Shown here: positions 22,765 to 34,699 of the stretch, piece after piece
Position numbering within the stretch: the stretch's first letter is position 1
Layout: every line of letters starts with the position of its first letter
DNA from: Anaeramoeba flamelloides
Lineage: Eukaryota; Metamonada; Anaeramoebidae
Direction: 5' to 3'
Assembly (NCBI GenBank): GCA_027625915.1
Contig: JANTQA010000044.1
Coordinates: 806,001-870,000, forward strand
DNA: 64,000 nt
The notes under the pieces: generated by a model
What the model was told of the DNA's origin: nothing
Databases searched by the model: none
What the model saw: the letters and a program-made list of their open reading frames with translations, nothing else
Translations under genes and position numbers: made by a program

Positions 22765-25700
22765 TTAATATCAATCAACTAGAAAAATTTGTCCCTAATA
22801 AAAAAAATTCTCAAAATGGGATCTCCGATGAATATGATCTAAAAAAATTTACAAATTTGATCAAAGAATTGGGCTTGAATGACTTAAAAAAAATTGAAAT
22901 ATTATATAGAGCTATAAAATTACAACCTTCAACAACAATTTTGTAAGATTTTTTTTTTTTTTATTTATTCAATTTTCTTTTTAATTACGTTGTTTATTGG
23001 TTTGACTTGGAAACAATCACCTTGTTATGTTACGATTTTGACCTGAAAGAACGAGGAAAATGGGCTTGTTCAAAGTAATATAAGATGATATTGATGAGTT
23101 CGAAGAACGACAATTAATATCATCTTAGCACCAGAAAAATATCATATTTTAAGTCTGGAAGGAGATCCAAAACGAGGAAATATAACAAGGGGACTGTTGA
23201 ACAAATGAAACAATATGAGATGCTATGTATTTTTTCAACTCGAGAGATCTAACTTGACACAACAAAACAAACAAATTTAAACAAGTCAAAACTGATTTTT
23301 TATTTTTCAATGATACTTTGAAGAAATTGTTCTTCAAAGGATCTTTTTCTCCCAATGAATTATCGAAAACATTCAAGTTAAATTTTACATTTTCAACATT
23401 TGAGACAAAACTTTTAATAAATTTTACAGAGACAAACTAGATCGTTCAACTTTTCAATGATACTATTTCCTCTTTTATTCTCTGTTTGTCAAGCAATTAC
23501 CAAAAACGATCAAACATAAAAACCTGTATGCACCTACTGGCGTTCTTAACAATAAATGATTTTGAACATTCCTCTAAAATTTCTTGGCTTTATATAGTAA
23601 AAAAAAAAATGTTTTTTTTTCCTATTTTTGTTCTTAAATTTGTAGATTTGTTTTTTTCACCTTTTGAAATTTCACTTATTGATGGTTTTTTCTCTCTTTT
23701 TTCAATCAAAAAAAGAAACTTAACAATTTTTTTTTTTTTATAAAGATGAGAGAAGTTTGTTTCGAACCAAAACCAAAAAACTTGTTTGGATTTAAACATT
23801 CTTTTTAATCAAAGAAATAGAATTTATTCCATTTGCGAACAGTACGTATTAAATGATGAACTTTTTTTTTTGAACTCTATTTGAACTAATAATTTGGTTC
23901 TAAGAATCAAATTATGTGTTCAAAGAGATTAACAGATGAGAAGAGCAGTCTTTTGGAATTTATGAGATTTACAACGTAGCAAAAAAATTAGTTAAAGTGT
24001 TTTTATAATAACTTTAAATAACATTTATACGCTTAAATTTATTAGTAAAATACATCTTATTTCACACAATTAGAATTCCAAAAATGAAGATCAGAAAATT
24101 TCCCAACTTTGATAAATACAGATAAGAAAGAGATTAGAACTCTTAAAAGTTTAAGATAGTACCATAGTTAACGTGTAAATATTTTTGGAAAACACTTTCT
24201 TATAGATTATTAGGCAAAATATATTGACTTAAAATTTCACAAAGAAAAATGTTTGAGTTTAAAAAAAAATAAATAGCTTTCTTATTGAATATTTTTAAAT
24301 ATATTGGAATAATTGGTATTATTTTTTATTAAGATTAAAATTTCAAAAAAGAATTTAAAAATTATTCATTTTATTAAGTTATTCAAAAAAAATCGATAAA
24401 AAACACCAATGAAAACAACAAGTACAAAACAAATAAAAAATAAATAATAAAAAACACAGGCTTATTAAATAGATTTCATCAAAACGTTAATTCAATTCCA
24501 AAATTGGGGTTTTGTTAAATAGGCAAAATTTATAAAATTAAAATTCAAATATCACAAAACTCACTACTATAACGATTTTAAAACCCAATTATCAGATATT
24601 GAGTTACTATGTTTTTATTTATACTTTTCATTAACCTTTAATTATCTAACATACAAATAACCATTTTTTTTTTTGTTTTTATTTGAAACCATATTATAAA
24701 TGTTTAACTCTTTTCTTTAATTATTTTTTTAGGGCAAGAGATATACTTACATGCTTATTGATTTTTACAATTGAAAAACAGGAAGAAAAATCCACCTTTC
24801 TTTTTAATCTTTATGATATTCAACAAAAAGGAAAAATCACTCGAAATGATGTATCCCATATGATTTATCATTTATTAAATTTTATTTATAATTATTCAAA
24901 TCCACAAGAATGCGAAAAAGAAACAAAAAAATATTTAGAAAACTTTTTTTCTGATAATGAATCAACACAACAAAATTTTGTTGAATTGGAAGAGTTTATT
25001 AATAGGTCAATACGCTTTGGGTAATATTTTAATTTTTATTTATTTTTCAATTTTTTCAATTATTTTTTCATTAAAAATAAAATTTGTAAATAAAAAAAAA
25101 AAAAAAAATGAATATAGAAATCACACAAAGTAAACAATAAATAAAATTTTAATAATAAAACTGATATCAAATTATTATAAGTTTAAAAATTATTATAACC
25201 CATTTAAATTCAAGAAAATATTACACAATCTTAAAAGAATAGAGCAAAATCTTTGTTTTTGACTAAATACCCAACATATACCTAACTACGTCATAAATTA
25301 AAAGAAAATTTGTCCTGAAAAATTGAAAAAAAAAAAAAAAACTCAAATAAAAGTCAAAAAAGTTTGCTATCAGTTAAATGATGAATGGGGAATTGTTGAT
25401 TACATTAAGCATAAACTTGTTCATTAATTCGAATTAAAAATTGTTTGATTTTTATCAATTTGAATACAAGGATAAACAGTCAAAAAAAAAAAAAAAAAAA
25501 AAAAAAAACAATTAGTTATAATATTCAAATCTTGAAATTTCGGATTGATACTTAAAATATTATCGGGGGTTAATTATTACAATTCTTAAAATTGTATATT
25601 ATATAAACAATAAATCTTTATTTTCATTAACTTTTAAAAAAAAAACTTAAAATAATTTTATTTTCTTTACTTTATAGATTTATGGATGTAATTGAATGCA

Positions 25701-25855
25701 CAAATGATAAACTTTTAATATTAGATTTTTTTTCTGGCTCTGATATTGAAGATGAAGATCTCGACATTTCATTTAATACTCGACAAAATAAAACAAAAAG
25801 ATTTGATGAAACAGATTCAGAATCAGAAAGTTCCGAATTTGAAATAAATTGGTAA
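22765..25855 (+). CDS. EF-hand calcium-sensor-like protein (5' incomplete)
   Basis: Three exons, 22765-22942, 24733-25020 and 25678-25855, joined by introns of 1790 bases (GTAAGA..TTTTTTTAG) and 657 bases (GTAATA..TTTATAG). Both junctions keep phase 2 and give continuous protein of about 214 residues. The first exon has no ATG and opens after AAAAG, so at least one upstream exon is missing. The layout resembles calcineurin-B and neuronal-calcium-sensor proteins: KELGLNDLKKIEILYRAIK, then a helix ARDILTCLLIFTIEKQEEK, then FLFNLYDIQQKGKITRNDV. The loop DIQQKGKITRND keeps D1, G6, I8 and D12 but has Q and K at positions 3 and 5, so calcium binding is doubtful; the next loop is also poor. The tail is acidic with SDIEDEDLD and SESESSEFE. 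Regulatory or scaffold role inferred. The AT-rich codon use matches the BEACH gene. Confidence 0.68.
23060..23620 (+). pseudogene. Old coding remnant inside the EF-hand intron
   Basis: GC-richer than its surroundings. One plus-strand frame has protein-like composition over more than 150 codons (DDIDEFEERQLISS early; FNDTLKKLFFKGSFSPNE later) but has many breaks. Sits in the 1.8 kb intron, so it is probably an inserted, decayed element or gene of unknown type. A minus-strand frame of 75 residues across the same stretch is likely a shadow. Confidence 0.3.
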
Positions 25856-26282
25856 ATAATAATTGATGATTTTAATTTGATTGAAATATTACATTAATAA
25901 CATATTGAAATTTAATAATATTATTTTACTGGGGGCGAAATAATAAAATTGAAAATATTTGAAGAAAAAGATGAAAAAAATTTTCAACCAATAACAAATA
26001 ATGAAAATCTTATAAAAAAAAATTATAAATTGGTTAAAATAAATCATTTTTTTTGTTATGAATAAATAAGAGCAATTTTAATGAAAAACTTAAAGAAAAA
26101 ATATTTTGCCGATTTGAAAAAACAAATAAATATGACTTTAGAATTCTAATTTAAATTTTATAATTTTTTTTTTTTCATTATTTTTTTAAATATTTTTCTT
26201 CTTCTATTTTTATATTTACTTATTTTTGTTTCTTTTTTTTTTTTTTACTACATTTTCTTGATGACTAAAGAAATAAACTAAA
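25856..26282. other. 3' flank of EF-hand gene
   Basis: Very AT-rich. A further short plus-strand frame after the stop is too short and repetitive to support. Nothing else seen. Confidence 0.4.
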
Positions 26283-26825
26283 CCCCAATTCAACATTTTT
26301 AACATACAAAAATTCAATTTTTTTAAAAAAAAAACTTATTTAATCAATTAAAGAAGAAATACTAAATTTGAACCATTCACTAATTTTAATGTAAACAATT
26401 GTTTCTCCATTACAATACTCACAAAATAAAAAATAAATAATTATCAAGACTAATAAATCATGGGGGTGTTAAAAATTTTGGAGAGACCATGTATAACAAA
26501 AAAATGTATTTTGTGTATTTTTGTAAAATTTCTATTCGGAATATTGATCGATCAAATTTTTAGATACCATCAACTAATTTTATTTGAGTTCTTCTATTTT
26601 AAAGAACTCAACTTTAACATAATATCAGTCATTCGAAAAAATTATTGATCCAACTAAACAAGTTACTTAATTCAAAAAATGAAATGAAAACAAAAAACTA
26701 AAAGATGAAAAAATGATTCTCCCATTTTAGAAAAAATCAAAATTATTTCCAATTTGAATGAAATTGTATTATTGTGATTCTTTAAACTGTTTTAACTGAG
26801 TGAAAATTTTGAAAATTTAGTTTAT
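26283..26825 (+). repeat. Family D repeat, copy
   Basis: About 545 bp. Starts ACCCCAATTCAACATTTTTA, with an internal TTGATCGATCAAATTTTTAG and TACCATCAACTAATTTTATT, and ends near AAACTGTTTTAACTGAGTG. Copies at 28390, 52219 and 63828 follow the same order. No inverted ends, no target duplication I could define, no frame. Class unknown. Confidence 0.7.
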
Positions 26826-27401
26826 TTTTAAATACATTTCAACTTTATAATAAAAATCCCCAATTCTTATTTTAAAAAAATAAAGGTTCAAACTCATTTT
26901 TGACTTAGCAATAAGATATCCCAAAAGATCAAGTTCTAAATATATTATTTCATTGTTACTGTAAAAATTTAAAAAAAATATGTTGTCATTAAAATGATAA
27001 TCTTTGCCGAAGATAATCTTTTCATTCATAAACTTGATCATTCCAACTTGTTCAAAATGTCAAAAAATTTAAAAAAAAGAAACTTTATAAAAAACAAGCA
27101 AAATTTAAAAATATTTATTTGTATTAAAATAAAACACACATATGCACGCTCGTGTATACGCAATTACTTTAATGGACAAAAAACAAAAAAAAAATTTGAT
27201 ATTTAAGAAAAATAATGAACTAAATCTTCAAAAAATATTGAAATATTTTATATTGAGGCTTAAATAAATAAATAAATACATAATTTATATAAAGGGCAAA
27301 TAAATAACAGGAAATGAATTGGTGTAATATAATCAAAATCAAAATTATCATCAAAAATAAAATCAAACACAAGCCCAAAATCAAAATAGAACCACGTCAA
27401 T
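26826..27401. other. Intergenic
   Basis: No gene supported. Contains a relative of the 18.7-19.1 kb sequence (AACTTGTTCAAAAT) and short (TAAA)n runs near 27261. Probably includes the 3' UTR of the minus-strand TPR gene. Confidence 0.4.
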
Positions 27402-28180
27402 TTAATTAAAAAAGTTGAGTCTTTCGGTTGTTGTTTCTTCAATAATTTTTTTTGTTAATTCCTCATTTTCGTTATTTTTTATGGATGATAAAGATCCAGT
27501 CTTTTCAAGTTTGTTTAGATTATTTTCTTTGAGATACAGTTTTTTTTTAAGAATTTCTACAAAATTTTGAGAAAATTCACCATTGTCTTCTTCATCTTCA
27601 AAATCATTAGTAATCACTGTGTCATTGATATTTTTATTATTAAAAAGATGTGAAATTGATTTTTTAGTCATTTCTTCAGCTAATAATGATTGGTAGTTTT
27701 TCACAACAGTAAGATCAAAATACATATCTTTACATTGGATTATAAATAAATCTATTTCACTTTCTTTAATTTTTTTTTCAGATTTTGATATTTTGGTTTC
27801 CAATTCTTGAATATCTAATTTTAATTGCCCAGATCCTAAATTTTGATTTAATGACGAATATTGAGAAGCAGTTTTGATTGAAGTTTTTGCTGATTCAAAG
27901 TCGCATATTAAATATTGAATGGACGCCATGCGATAAACAGCCTCTGCATTTTTTTTTAGTTCAGAATTAATAAAAGTGCAATCCCTAAGAGAAAGCTCAT
28001 ATTTTTCTTGATGGAAATAAGAAAAACTCCGTAATAAATAAAAGATAAAAGATTTTTTTGGCTTTATTACATCAAGTGTATGTGTCATTTTTAAAATGCA
28101 TCCATCATAATCACCTTCAATAAATTGTTGGTACCCTTCATAGATTTCAAACCATGAATCTGGTATTTCAAAAAATATTT
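27402..28180 (-). CDS. TPR-like protein, last exon
   Basis: Minus-strand exon of 779 bases. It opens after TTAACAG at 28181-28182 in phase 1 and ends with TAA, coding about 258 residues. The first third has three helix-turn-helix units of TPR type: SWFEIYEGYQQFIEGDYDGC, then FYLLRSFSYFHQEKYELSLR, then YRMASIQYLICDFESAKTSI. After that comes a coiled-coil-like region (LDIQELETKISKSEKKIKES) and a charged tail. The first ATG in the exon (28088) lies inside the first TPR, so translation probably starts in an upstream exon, which was not found; the sequence beyond 28390 is repeat. Convergent with the EF-hand gene. TPR units bind protein partners; the partner is unknown. Confidence 0.7.
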
Positions 28181-28389
28181 CTGTTAATTTTGGTTTTTAT
28201 TTATTTTTTTTTTTTAGTCGTTCATGAAAAAGAAATATTTTTGAGAAAAAAAAAGGAAAAGAAAATAAACAAAAAAAAAGAGTTCGAAAATAATAAATAA
28301 ATAATCATAAAAGATTATTTTATAAATTTGGGTAGATATAAAAAAATTTACAAATTAAGATTAAAATAGTAAAATTTCAGCTTTTTAAT

Positions 28390-28920
28390 CTAACCACCAA
28401 TTCAAAATTTTTCATACATCAAAATTAAATTTTTGAGAAAAAAAAATCTTATTTAATCAATTCCAGAAGTAATACCAAATTAGAACTCTTAATAATTGAA
28501 ACTTTAACAATTACTTATAATTTAGAATACTTAAAAAGAAGAATAATTATTAAAACTAATAAATTATCTATATGTTAAAAAATTTCGGAGAATAAAACAA
28601 AAAAAATTATATACGTAAATATGTTTAAATACTATATAAAAATTAATGATCGAGTAAATGGTTAGATTCCCTCATCTAATTTTATTTTAGTTCTTCTATT
28701 TCGAAAGGGTTCAATTAAAAGGATATCAATTAATCGAATTTTTTTTTCAGATCTCAGTTAAACTATTTAGTAACCTGAAAAACCAAAAAAAACAAAAAAC
28801 TACAAGATAAAAAATGAATTGAAATAATTTACAAAAATCAAAATTATTTCCAATTTGAATGAAATTGTATAAATATGATTCTTTTAACTGTTTTAATCGC
28901 GTTTGAAATTTTAAATTGAT
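28390..28920 (+). repeat. Family D repeat, copy
   Basis: Same order of blocks as the copy at 26283 (CACCAATTCAAAATTTTTC, later TGATCGAGTAAATGGTTAGA, then AAAATTATTTCCAATTTGAA). Any upstream exon of the TPR gene must lie beyond it or in the 210 bases before it. Confidence 0.68.
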
Positions 28921-29297
28921 AATTGAGTATTAATATTCCATTTAATTTTATATTAGCAAATTTATTAAATAAAAAATGAAAAAATGATATAAATATTTCA
29001 AAAAAACAAAATTATTTAGAAATTGCATACTATTTTTTTTTTTATTTGATGATTTTTCTTTAATTACTCCTTTCTATAAATAAATTAAAAAATTGCATAC
29101 TATTTTTCAAAAATTTTGACTCAATTTTATAATGTTATTGTAAGTGGGTTTGTATGTTTTATCTTTATATTTTTATCAAAAAAATTTTTCAAATTTTTGG
29201 ATCAGAATCATTTTTTCTAATTTTGCAAATTTTAATTATTTTTTTTTTGTTTTTCTTTCTTTTTCTTTTTTTTTTTTTCTTGTTGTTTAACAATATA

Positions 29298-29800
29298 GTA
29301 GTGAAAAAAATATCTGACATGAAAAAAATACCTGACAAGATTTTTAATTGTGAATATTAGGAAAAATGTTTTAATTGCTTTTATTTTAAATCAAATCCTT
29401 TTTACAATAAACCAATTTTTTTATGAACCAAGTAATAAACCTACTTAAAGTTCATTAAAAGTGAGATGTATTTATAGAATACTCAAGTAATTGTTTGATA
29501 ACCAAAGTAGATCAACTTTTTTTTTTGAAAACCAATAGGGTTTTGTAGAGGTTTACCAGAGTTTGGAAAATGATAATTGTTATTCTTGTTTTTTGATTGG
29601 CTGAATACTGTTTTGAACAAGTGTAATTTAATTAATCATCATTCTAATCAGTGGGCGAGTTATAATTTAAAAAGTTTCTTTCTTCAATAAAAGGATTTGA
29701 TTGAAAATATTTAATATTACACAACAATTTTCCTAATATTCACTTTTAAAAATCTTGTCAGTTATTTTTTTTTTTTCATGTTCGGTATTGTTTTCACTAC
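29298..29800. repeat. Family A relative, alternative ends, copy 1
   Basis: About 503 bp with inverted ends GTAGTGAAAAAAATATCTGA and, from the right, GTAGTGAAAACAATACCGAA; the arms extend about 75 bp, to TTAGGAAAA. The interior (for example GTTTACCAGAGTTTGGAAAA, ACTGTTTTGAACAAGTGTAA) is recognisably related to copies at 1121 and 11265, but the outermost 50 bp differ. The flank is TA-rich, so the target duplication cannot be fixed. Confidence 0.72.
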
Positions 29801-29807
29801 TATAAAA

Positions 29808-29945
29808 AAAAAATTGGGTATGTCTTTCTCTTGAATAATCATGAAATATATCATTTAAAGTTTCAATTTTCTGAAGAAAGGAAATTTAAGTAAAAGAACA
29901 TTTAGAGTGTAATTTAAAATTTTTCAATAATAATCTTTTTTATTT
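29808..29945 (+). repeat. Family G block
   Basis: Starts TTGGGTATGTCTTTCTCTTG and matches the block at 4845-4980. It follows immediately after the family A relative. Confidence 0.45.
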
Positions 29946-30049
29946 TAAATGTTGTTTTAAAAAAAGAGTGTTTGTAGGTTGAATAATTTTGGTATTATTT
30001 CTATATGGTTGTGTATTAAATCCTTAATCTTGTTATTTAATACAATTTA

Positions 30050-30626
30050 TAAAAATTAGCCACAAGAATTGCTGTTTTAAATTCACTTTTAAAATTAGAG
30101 AAAATTAAAACCGAATATAAAAATAAAGAATTCTTTGTTATTACAATTGATATTAAAAAATGTTTTGATACTACCAGTCACATTTTAGTGCATTATGCTC
30201 TAGATAAAAATAATAAAAACAAAAAAAAATGAAAATATGGCTCAAAGGTATTTCTAAAAAAGATGGATTAGGGGTTTATCAAGAAGACCCTCTTTCACCT
30301 TTATTATTTAGATTTATCAGTTATTTTGTATACAAAAAATGAAATATCTGATAAAACCAATTCAAATATTTACAGATGTTTCTATTTTGATAATGAAAAG
30401 ACCTATTTCAGAAATTGGCAAAAAGTCAATAATAATCTATAAAATTATTCAAGAATTTGGAATGATGCCAAATATTCATAAAACACTAAAATCAAGAAAA
30501 AAATAACCAGAAATTAAATATTTAGGAAGTTGGTTAGAAAAAGAAAAGCATTTAGAAAAAAAAATGAAAAAGTAAAAGATAGTTTTAAAAAAATCAAAAT
30601 TATTTTTGAACCAAAAAAAAAATAGC
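30050..30626 (+). pseudogene. LINE (non-LTR) reverse-transcriptase fossil
   Basis: Three consecutive pieces in changing frames carry reverse-transcriptase landmarks in the right order: VITIDIKKCFDTTSH (motif A with the catalytic Asp), GVYQEDPLSPLLF (the non-LTR form of motif B), IQIFTDVSIL (motif C position, with the YADD core changed to FTDV) and FGMMPNIHKT followed by EIKYLGSWLEKEKHLEKK (thumb side). At least two frame changes and several stops interrupt it, and no endonuclease or tail was found. The PLSPLLF core points to the LINE class rather than group II introns. An old, dead copy. Confidence 0.8.
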
Positions 30627-30829
30627 CAATGGGGATTATAAATGTTCAAATCAATATACGTTGGTCAATTATTCTAGAAGTTAATTTTTTTTAATTCAAA
30701 AATATTTTGACTCAACCAATATTTAGATGAATAAAAAATTAACAATTTTTTTAATAATAAACCCACTGTCTCCAAGAATAATTTAAAAAAACTAAAACAA
30801 AAATTGATCAAGTAATAATTTTAATCTAT

Positions 30830-31600
30830 ATATATATATATATATAAAAAGAAGATATAAACTTCTAAAAAGTATAACTTCTGGGTTTTGAACACATTTC
30901 AGACAGTTGAAAATTTTTCAAAATAAAGATGAAAATAATAATTGGGAAATAGACCTTGTTCTATGTTTTTTTGAGTTTTTCTATTTATGTGGGAAATCAA
31001 TAGATTTTCGTTAGGTTTTTTTTACTTTAGAAATAAACCAAAAATTTTAAGAAATTTTCTGTTTATTTCTAAACTAAAAAAAACCTAGAACACTTCACAA
31101 ATAAATAGAAAACTCAAAAAAAACCTAACGAAAATCTATTTGTTTTCCAAATAAACAGAAAACTCAAGAAAAGCTAACCAAGGTTTTTTTTAATTTAAGA
31201 AATAAACCGAAAATTAAAGAAATTTTCAGTTTATTTCAAAAATAAAAAAAACCTAAAAAAAGTGCCTATCAATTACCGTTGGGTGCCAACCAGTGTCTAG
31301 TTTTCCCATGATTTAAAAGAATAGAGTAAATCAAATATATTTTATTTTATTCTTTTAAAAATAAAAATAAAAACTAACAGAAAGTGCTTTAGGGTTACGT
31401 AGTGTGCCGTGGGGTACCTAGCCTTTCCAGAATTCAAAAGAATGGATAAAATCAAAGATTTTACTATATTCTTTTAAATTCTGGAAAAGATAACGGAGGG
31501 TTTTTTAATTTTTGAAATGAAAAAAAAATTAAATAAATTTACTTTACATTTCAAAAAGTAAAAAAAACCGGACAGCTGTTAGAAGAAATTAATTTCCAAC
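30830..31600. repeat. Palindromic repeat cluster
   Basis: A short (TA)n run at 30830-30846 is followed from 30940 to 31270 by alternating sense and antisense copies of a unit containing TTCTGTTTATTTC and AAAACCTAACGAAAATC, able to fold into several hairpins. 31370-31600 is a further palindromic stretch (AGAATTCAAAAGAATGG..TTCTTTTAAATTCTGG) related to 43340-43590 (family H). Non-coding. Confidence 0.55.
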
Positions 31601-32588
31601 CTTCAAAATAAAAAAAAATAATAAAATGATATGGTTTCAAAAATTGATTTTTCAATAAGATTTACCTTTAAAAATTCAAAATTCCAAAAATCGATCATAT
31701 TCTCAATTGGTTTATCTTAACATGAATCGTGTTTCTAAAGTACTCTCAAAATAATTTGGATTAAATATTAAGGATTATTTCTGAAAAAACGGGTTTTACC
31801 AGATATTAATTGTACTAAAAATGTATTTTTTTAAGTTTATTTTTATCTACCCTTTACAATCAACAAATAAAGTATTTTGATTTTTAAGACAATCTACTTG
31901 AACGATCTTGATGAAATTGAAATCAAGAAAATCTTAGTTAGACTTATTACTCTATTTCTTAAAAGTTTTTGATCCTCATTTAGATTTTTATTAACTTTTT
32001 AAAAATTCTAGTGATTTTGATCATTTTTGCTTATATTCTCATTTAAATTTTTACAATTTTACAACAAATTGTTCGACTTTTTTTTCTTGTCTAACTTACT
32101 TTTTTTCACAACAGTAATTACTTTGGGGGAGAGATAAATCACCACAGAAATTTAAAGAAAGAAGTTAAGTTCTTATTTAAACTATACACTCCTTTTAATA
32201 CAGCACAAATCATAAAGATTTGGATAGTGTTCAGAAAAAGATTTAGCAAATTTACAGATCGGTTTTGTAGTGGGCGAATTAAAACTTGTCGTTTTTTACT
32301 TTTTGAAACTGTTTTTGACTATTGTCTTGAAAATTTTGAAAAAATTAATTTGGAATATTTTCTTGAAAGAAAATAATTTGAATTAAGGATTATTCGGATT
32401 TTATCGTTAGTGAATACTATTTTTCCACCTAGTAACATATTTATAGACTTATAAGAAACTTGATCTAAGGGATCTTGCTAACTTGAAAAATTTAGGTTTT
32501 TTTTGCAAAATTTTGAGTTGAGAAAAAACCATTTCCCTTCATCAAACCCAAATTATTCTCAACAAATTCTGAAGAAAAAAAGTTCATT
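31601..32588. other. Intergenic
   Basis: No gene supported. One GC-richer patch near 32130-32280 has frames on both strands full of stops. Confidence 0.45.
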
Positions 32589-32680
32589 AGGAAAATGTCA
32601 CTCCGTTTTATTTTCAAGTATGTTGGAGTGTAGCTAGAGAGTATAAATATACTTGAAAAGAAAGTGGAGTGGCATTTTCT
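32589..32680. repeat. 92 bp hairpin repeat
   Basis: Arms of about 36 bp: AGGAAAATGTCACTCCGTTT on the left and its near-inverse, ending GGAGTGGCATTTTCT, on the right, with a loop of about 20 bases. A minimal MITE or structured element. Confidence 0.65.
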
Positions 32681-32940
32681 TAAAAAAAAAATTAGCTTTT
32701 TAGTTTTTCCTTATTTGTTTGGGAAATTCAAAAAGTATTTGGATCAATAAATGATTTTCAAGCAAAATTTAAAAAAACCAAAAATTGTAATATTTTGACT
32801 TTTCCTGAATCCATTGTCTTTTAAAGCTTTTTTTCTGTTTATAGTATCTTATTTCAATGCTCACTGAGCATAAAATTCGAATAGTCCTTAAACTTGATTG
32901 AGTCATTTTAAAAAAGTGTGGCAAAAAAGTTTTTCGTAGA

Positions 32941-33779
32941 TCAATTCAAACAATTGACAGACCTCATTAGTATTATTATCTAAATTGACTTTATCAAAAC
33001 TTTTTTGATCACAATTTTTTTAGAACAACTATCGAGCGTAATAAGCAAAAAGAAGAACAAAACAGCCATAAAAAAAAAAAAAAAAAAGAAAGAAGCAAAC
33101 CTAAAAGTAAACCACTCACAAATGAATTCGAACGAAATAGTGTATTACTGAAGGGATTTGAATTTAAAGAAAACCATGTCATTGGCAAATGAAGAAAATT
33201 CTTTGATTTTTCAGAAGTCAACTTAAAAAGATCGTATAAATTTAAATCATATCTTTTTAAAAAAGTATCCTCCCCATTTGGATTATAGCACATGATCTTA
33301 AAAACAACAACAGTTAATGGGTTTTCAATTTTTCTAAAAAGAGATTTTTTAAAAAGAAGCACATTAAAACAAAGAGAAATTTAAATAAATGTATTAAGAA
33401 ATTTTTTTTTGATTAGTTTTTGTTTTGAATAGTTTTGAAGATTCTTTTTGAAAATAAAATGTATAACATACAAGGACATATAACCTTTCCATTTTGGTTG
33501 GTTAATTGTTTCAACTACACCTGTTCTTGAAATTGAAGTGTCAGTTTGCACAATCAAATAAGTCGAAACTTTTCAGGTTGTGTAAAGTATATTAATAAAA
33601 AAATAAAAAAAGAATAAGTTTTTCAATTAGCTTTATCCACATTTGCCATTATTTTCGATTCGATAAGATGAAAGACTACCCTGAGTGAGTTGGGATAAAC
33701 AATTACTTTTTTTTTGTGAGTTTGGCGCTTGTAGACCTCTTGCTCCATAAATTTTTAATTTTAAATTCCCAAAATCCAT
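32941..33779 (-). CDS. C2-domain protein, four small exons
   Basis: Found only after splicing. Minus-strand exons are 33707-33779, 33472-33568, 33120-33333 and, less surely, 32941-32979. Introns are 138, 138 and 140 bases with ends GTAATT..AAAAG, GTATGT..TTTTTAG and GTGAGT..TTTAG, and all phases agree. The start MDFGNLKLKIYGARGLQAP is the classic first strand of a C2 domain; then STYLIVQTDTSISRTGVVE, INQPKWKGYMSLKIENPL and TVVVFKIMCYNPNGEDTF follow the family order (..SDPYV.., ..NPxWNE.., ..V.V.D...DDF). Nearly all the calcium-coordinating aspartates are replaced, so binding should be calcium-independent. The whole protein is about 140 residues, one C2 domain plus a short tail. An alternative last exon would start at GAG further on. 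Membrane or partner docking inferred. Confidence 0.8.
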
Positions 33780-33880
33780 AAATTAAGTAAAAAGTTCAAA
33801 AAATGACGAGAAGATCTTTTTCTTTTGAGAGAAGAAGGAAAAATAACTGAGATTGAAAAAAGGGGTTTATTTTTAATAAA

Positions 33881-34384
33881 GTCGTGAAAAAAATATAGTG
33901 CATGAAAAAATTATTGGAATAGATTTTTAATTGTAAATATTAGTAAAATTGATGTTTAAATTCTTTTTTTTAAAATCATATCCTTTTTTATAAGAATCAA
34001 ACTCTTAAAATTATAACTTACTCACTTGTTATAATGATAATTAAGGAAATTACACTTGTTCAAAACAGTATTCAATCAATTAAAAAAACAAGAATAAAAA
34101 TTATCCATTTCCAAACTCTCGTTAAGCCTCTATAAAATGTGATTGTTTTTCAAAAAAAGTTGATTTACTTTGCTTATCAAAAAATCAGAAGAGTATTTTA
34201 TAGAAACCCTCACTTTAATGAACTTTAGGTAGGTTTATTTCGAATCTTATAAAAAAATTTGGTTCTTTATATAAAAAAGTTTTTGATTGTAAATAAAAGA
34301 AATTACACAACAATTTTCCTAATGTTCACTATTAAAAATCTATTCATGGATTATTTTTATGTCTAGTATTTTTTTCCCTCATAT
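33881..34384. repeat. Family A relative, alternative ends, copy 2 (inverted core)
   Basis: About 504 bp. Ends GTCGTGAAAAAAATATAGTG and, from the right, roughly ATGAGGGAAAAAAATACTAG; inner arm AATAGATTTTTAATTG on both sides. The core is in reverse orientation relative to the copy at 29298 (GTTCAAAACAGTATTCA here against GAATACTGTTTTGAAC there). Lies about 100 bases upstream of the C2 gene start, so it could sit in its promoter. Confidence 0.7.
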
Positions 34385-34699
34385 ACTCAATCATTTAAAA
34401 TTACTTGTTCATGAAAATTTATTCTCAGATTAAAGTTAATTGATTTTTTTTTTGTCTCTGGAATTTTTGGAATTTTTTCCCTTTTTTCTCAACTATTTTG
34501 TTTTACACTTCGTATTTTTGAATTGAGGGTTATTATTTATAAATTTTAATGTGATAAAGTTGCTGTTTAGTAAATTTACGATTAAATTATATTTTTCAAA
34601 TCCCTCAAATTTTACATTTCTAGTTATCGCCAAGGTTATTTTGCCTCAATAGAAAGTATAAAATGTTTTTGGAAAATTAGTTTTGTTAAAATAATAAGT

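Noticed and set aside
33009-33362. Single 117-residue minus-strand protein with a hydrophobic tail
   Set aside because: It reads through a GTGAGT donor and a TTTTTAG acceptor; only the middle is the third exon of the C2 gene.
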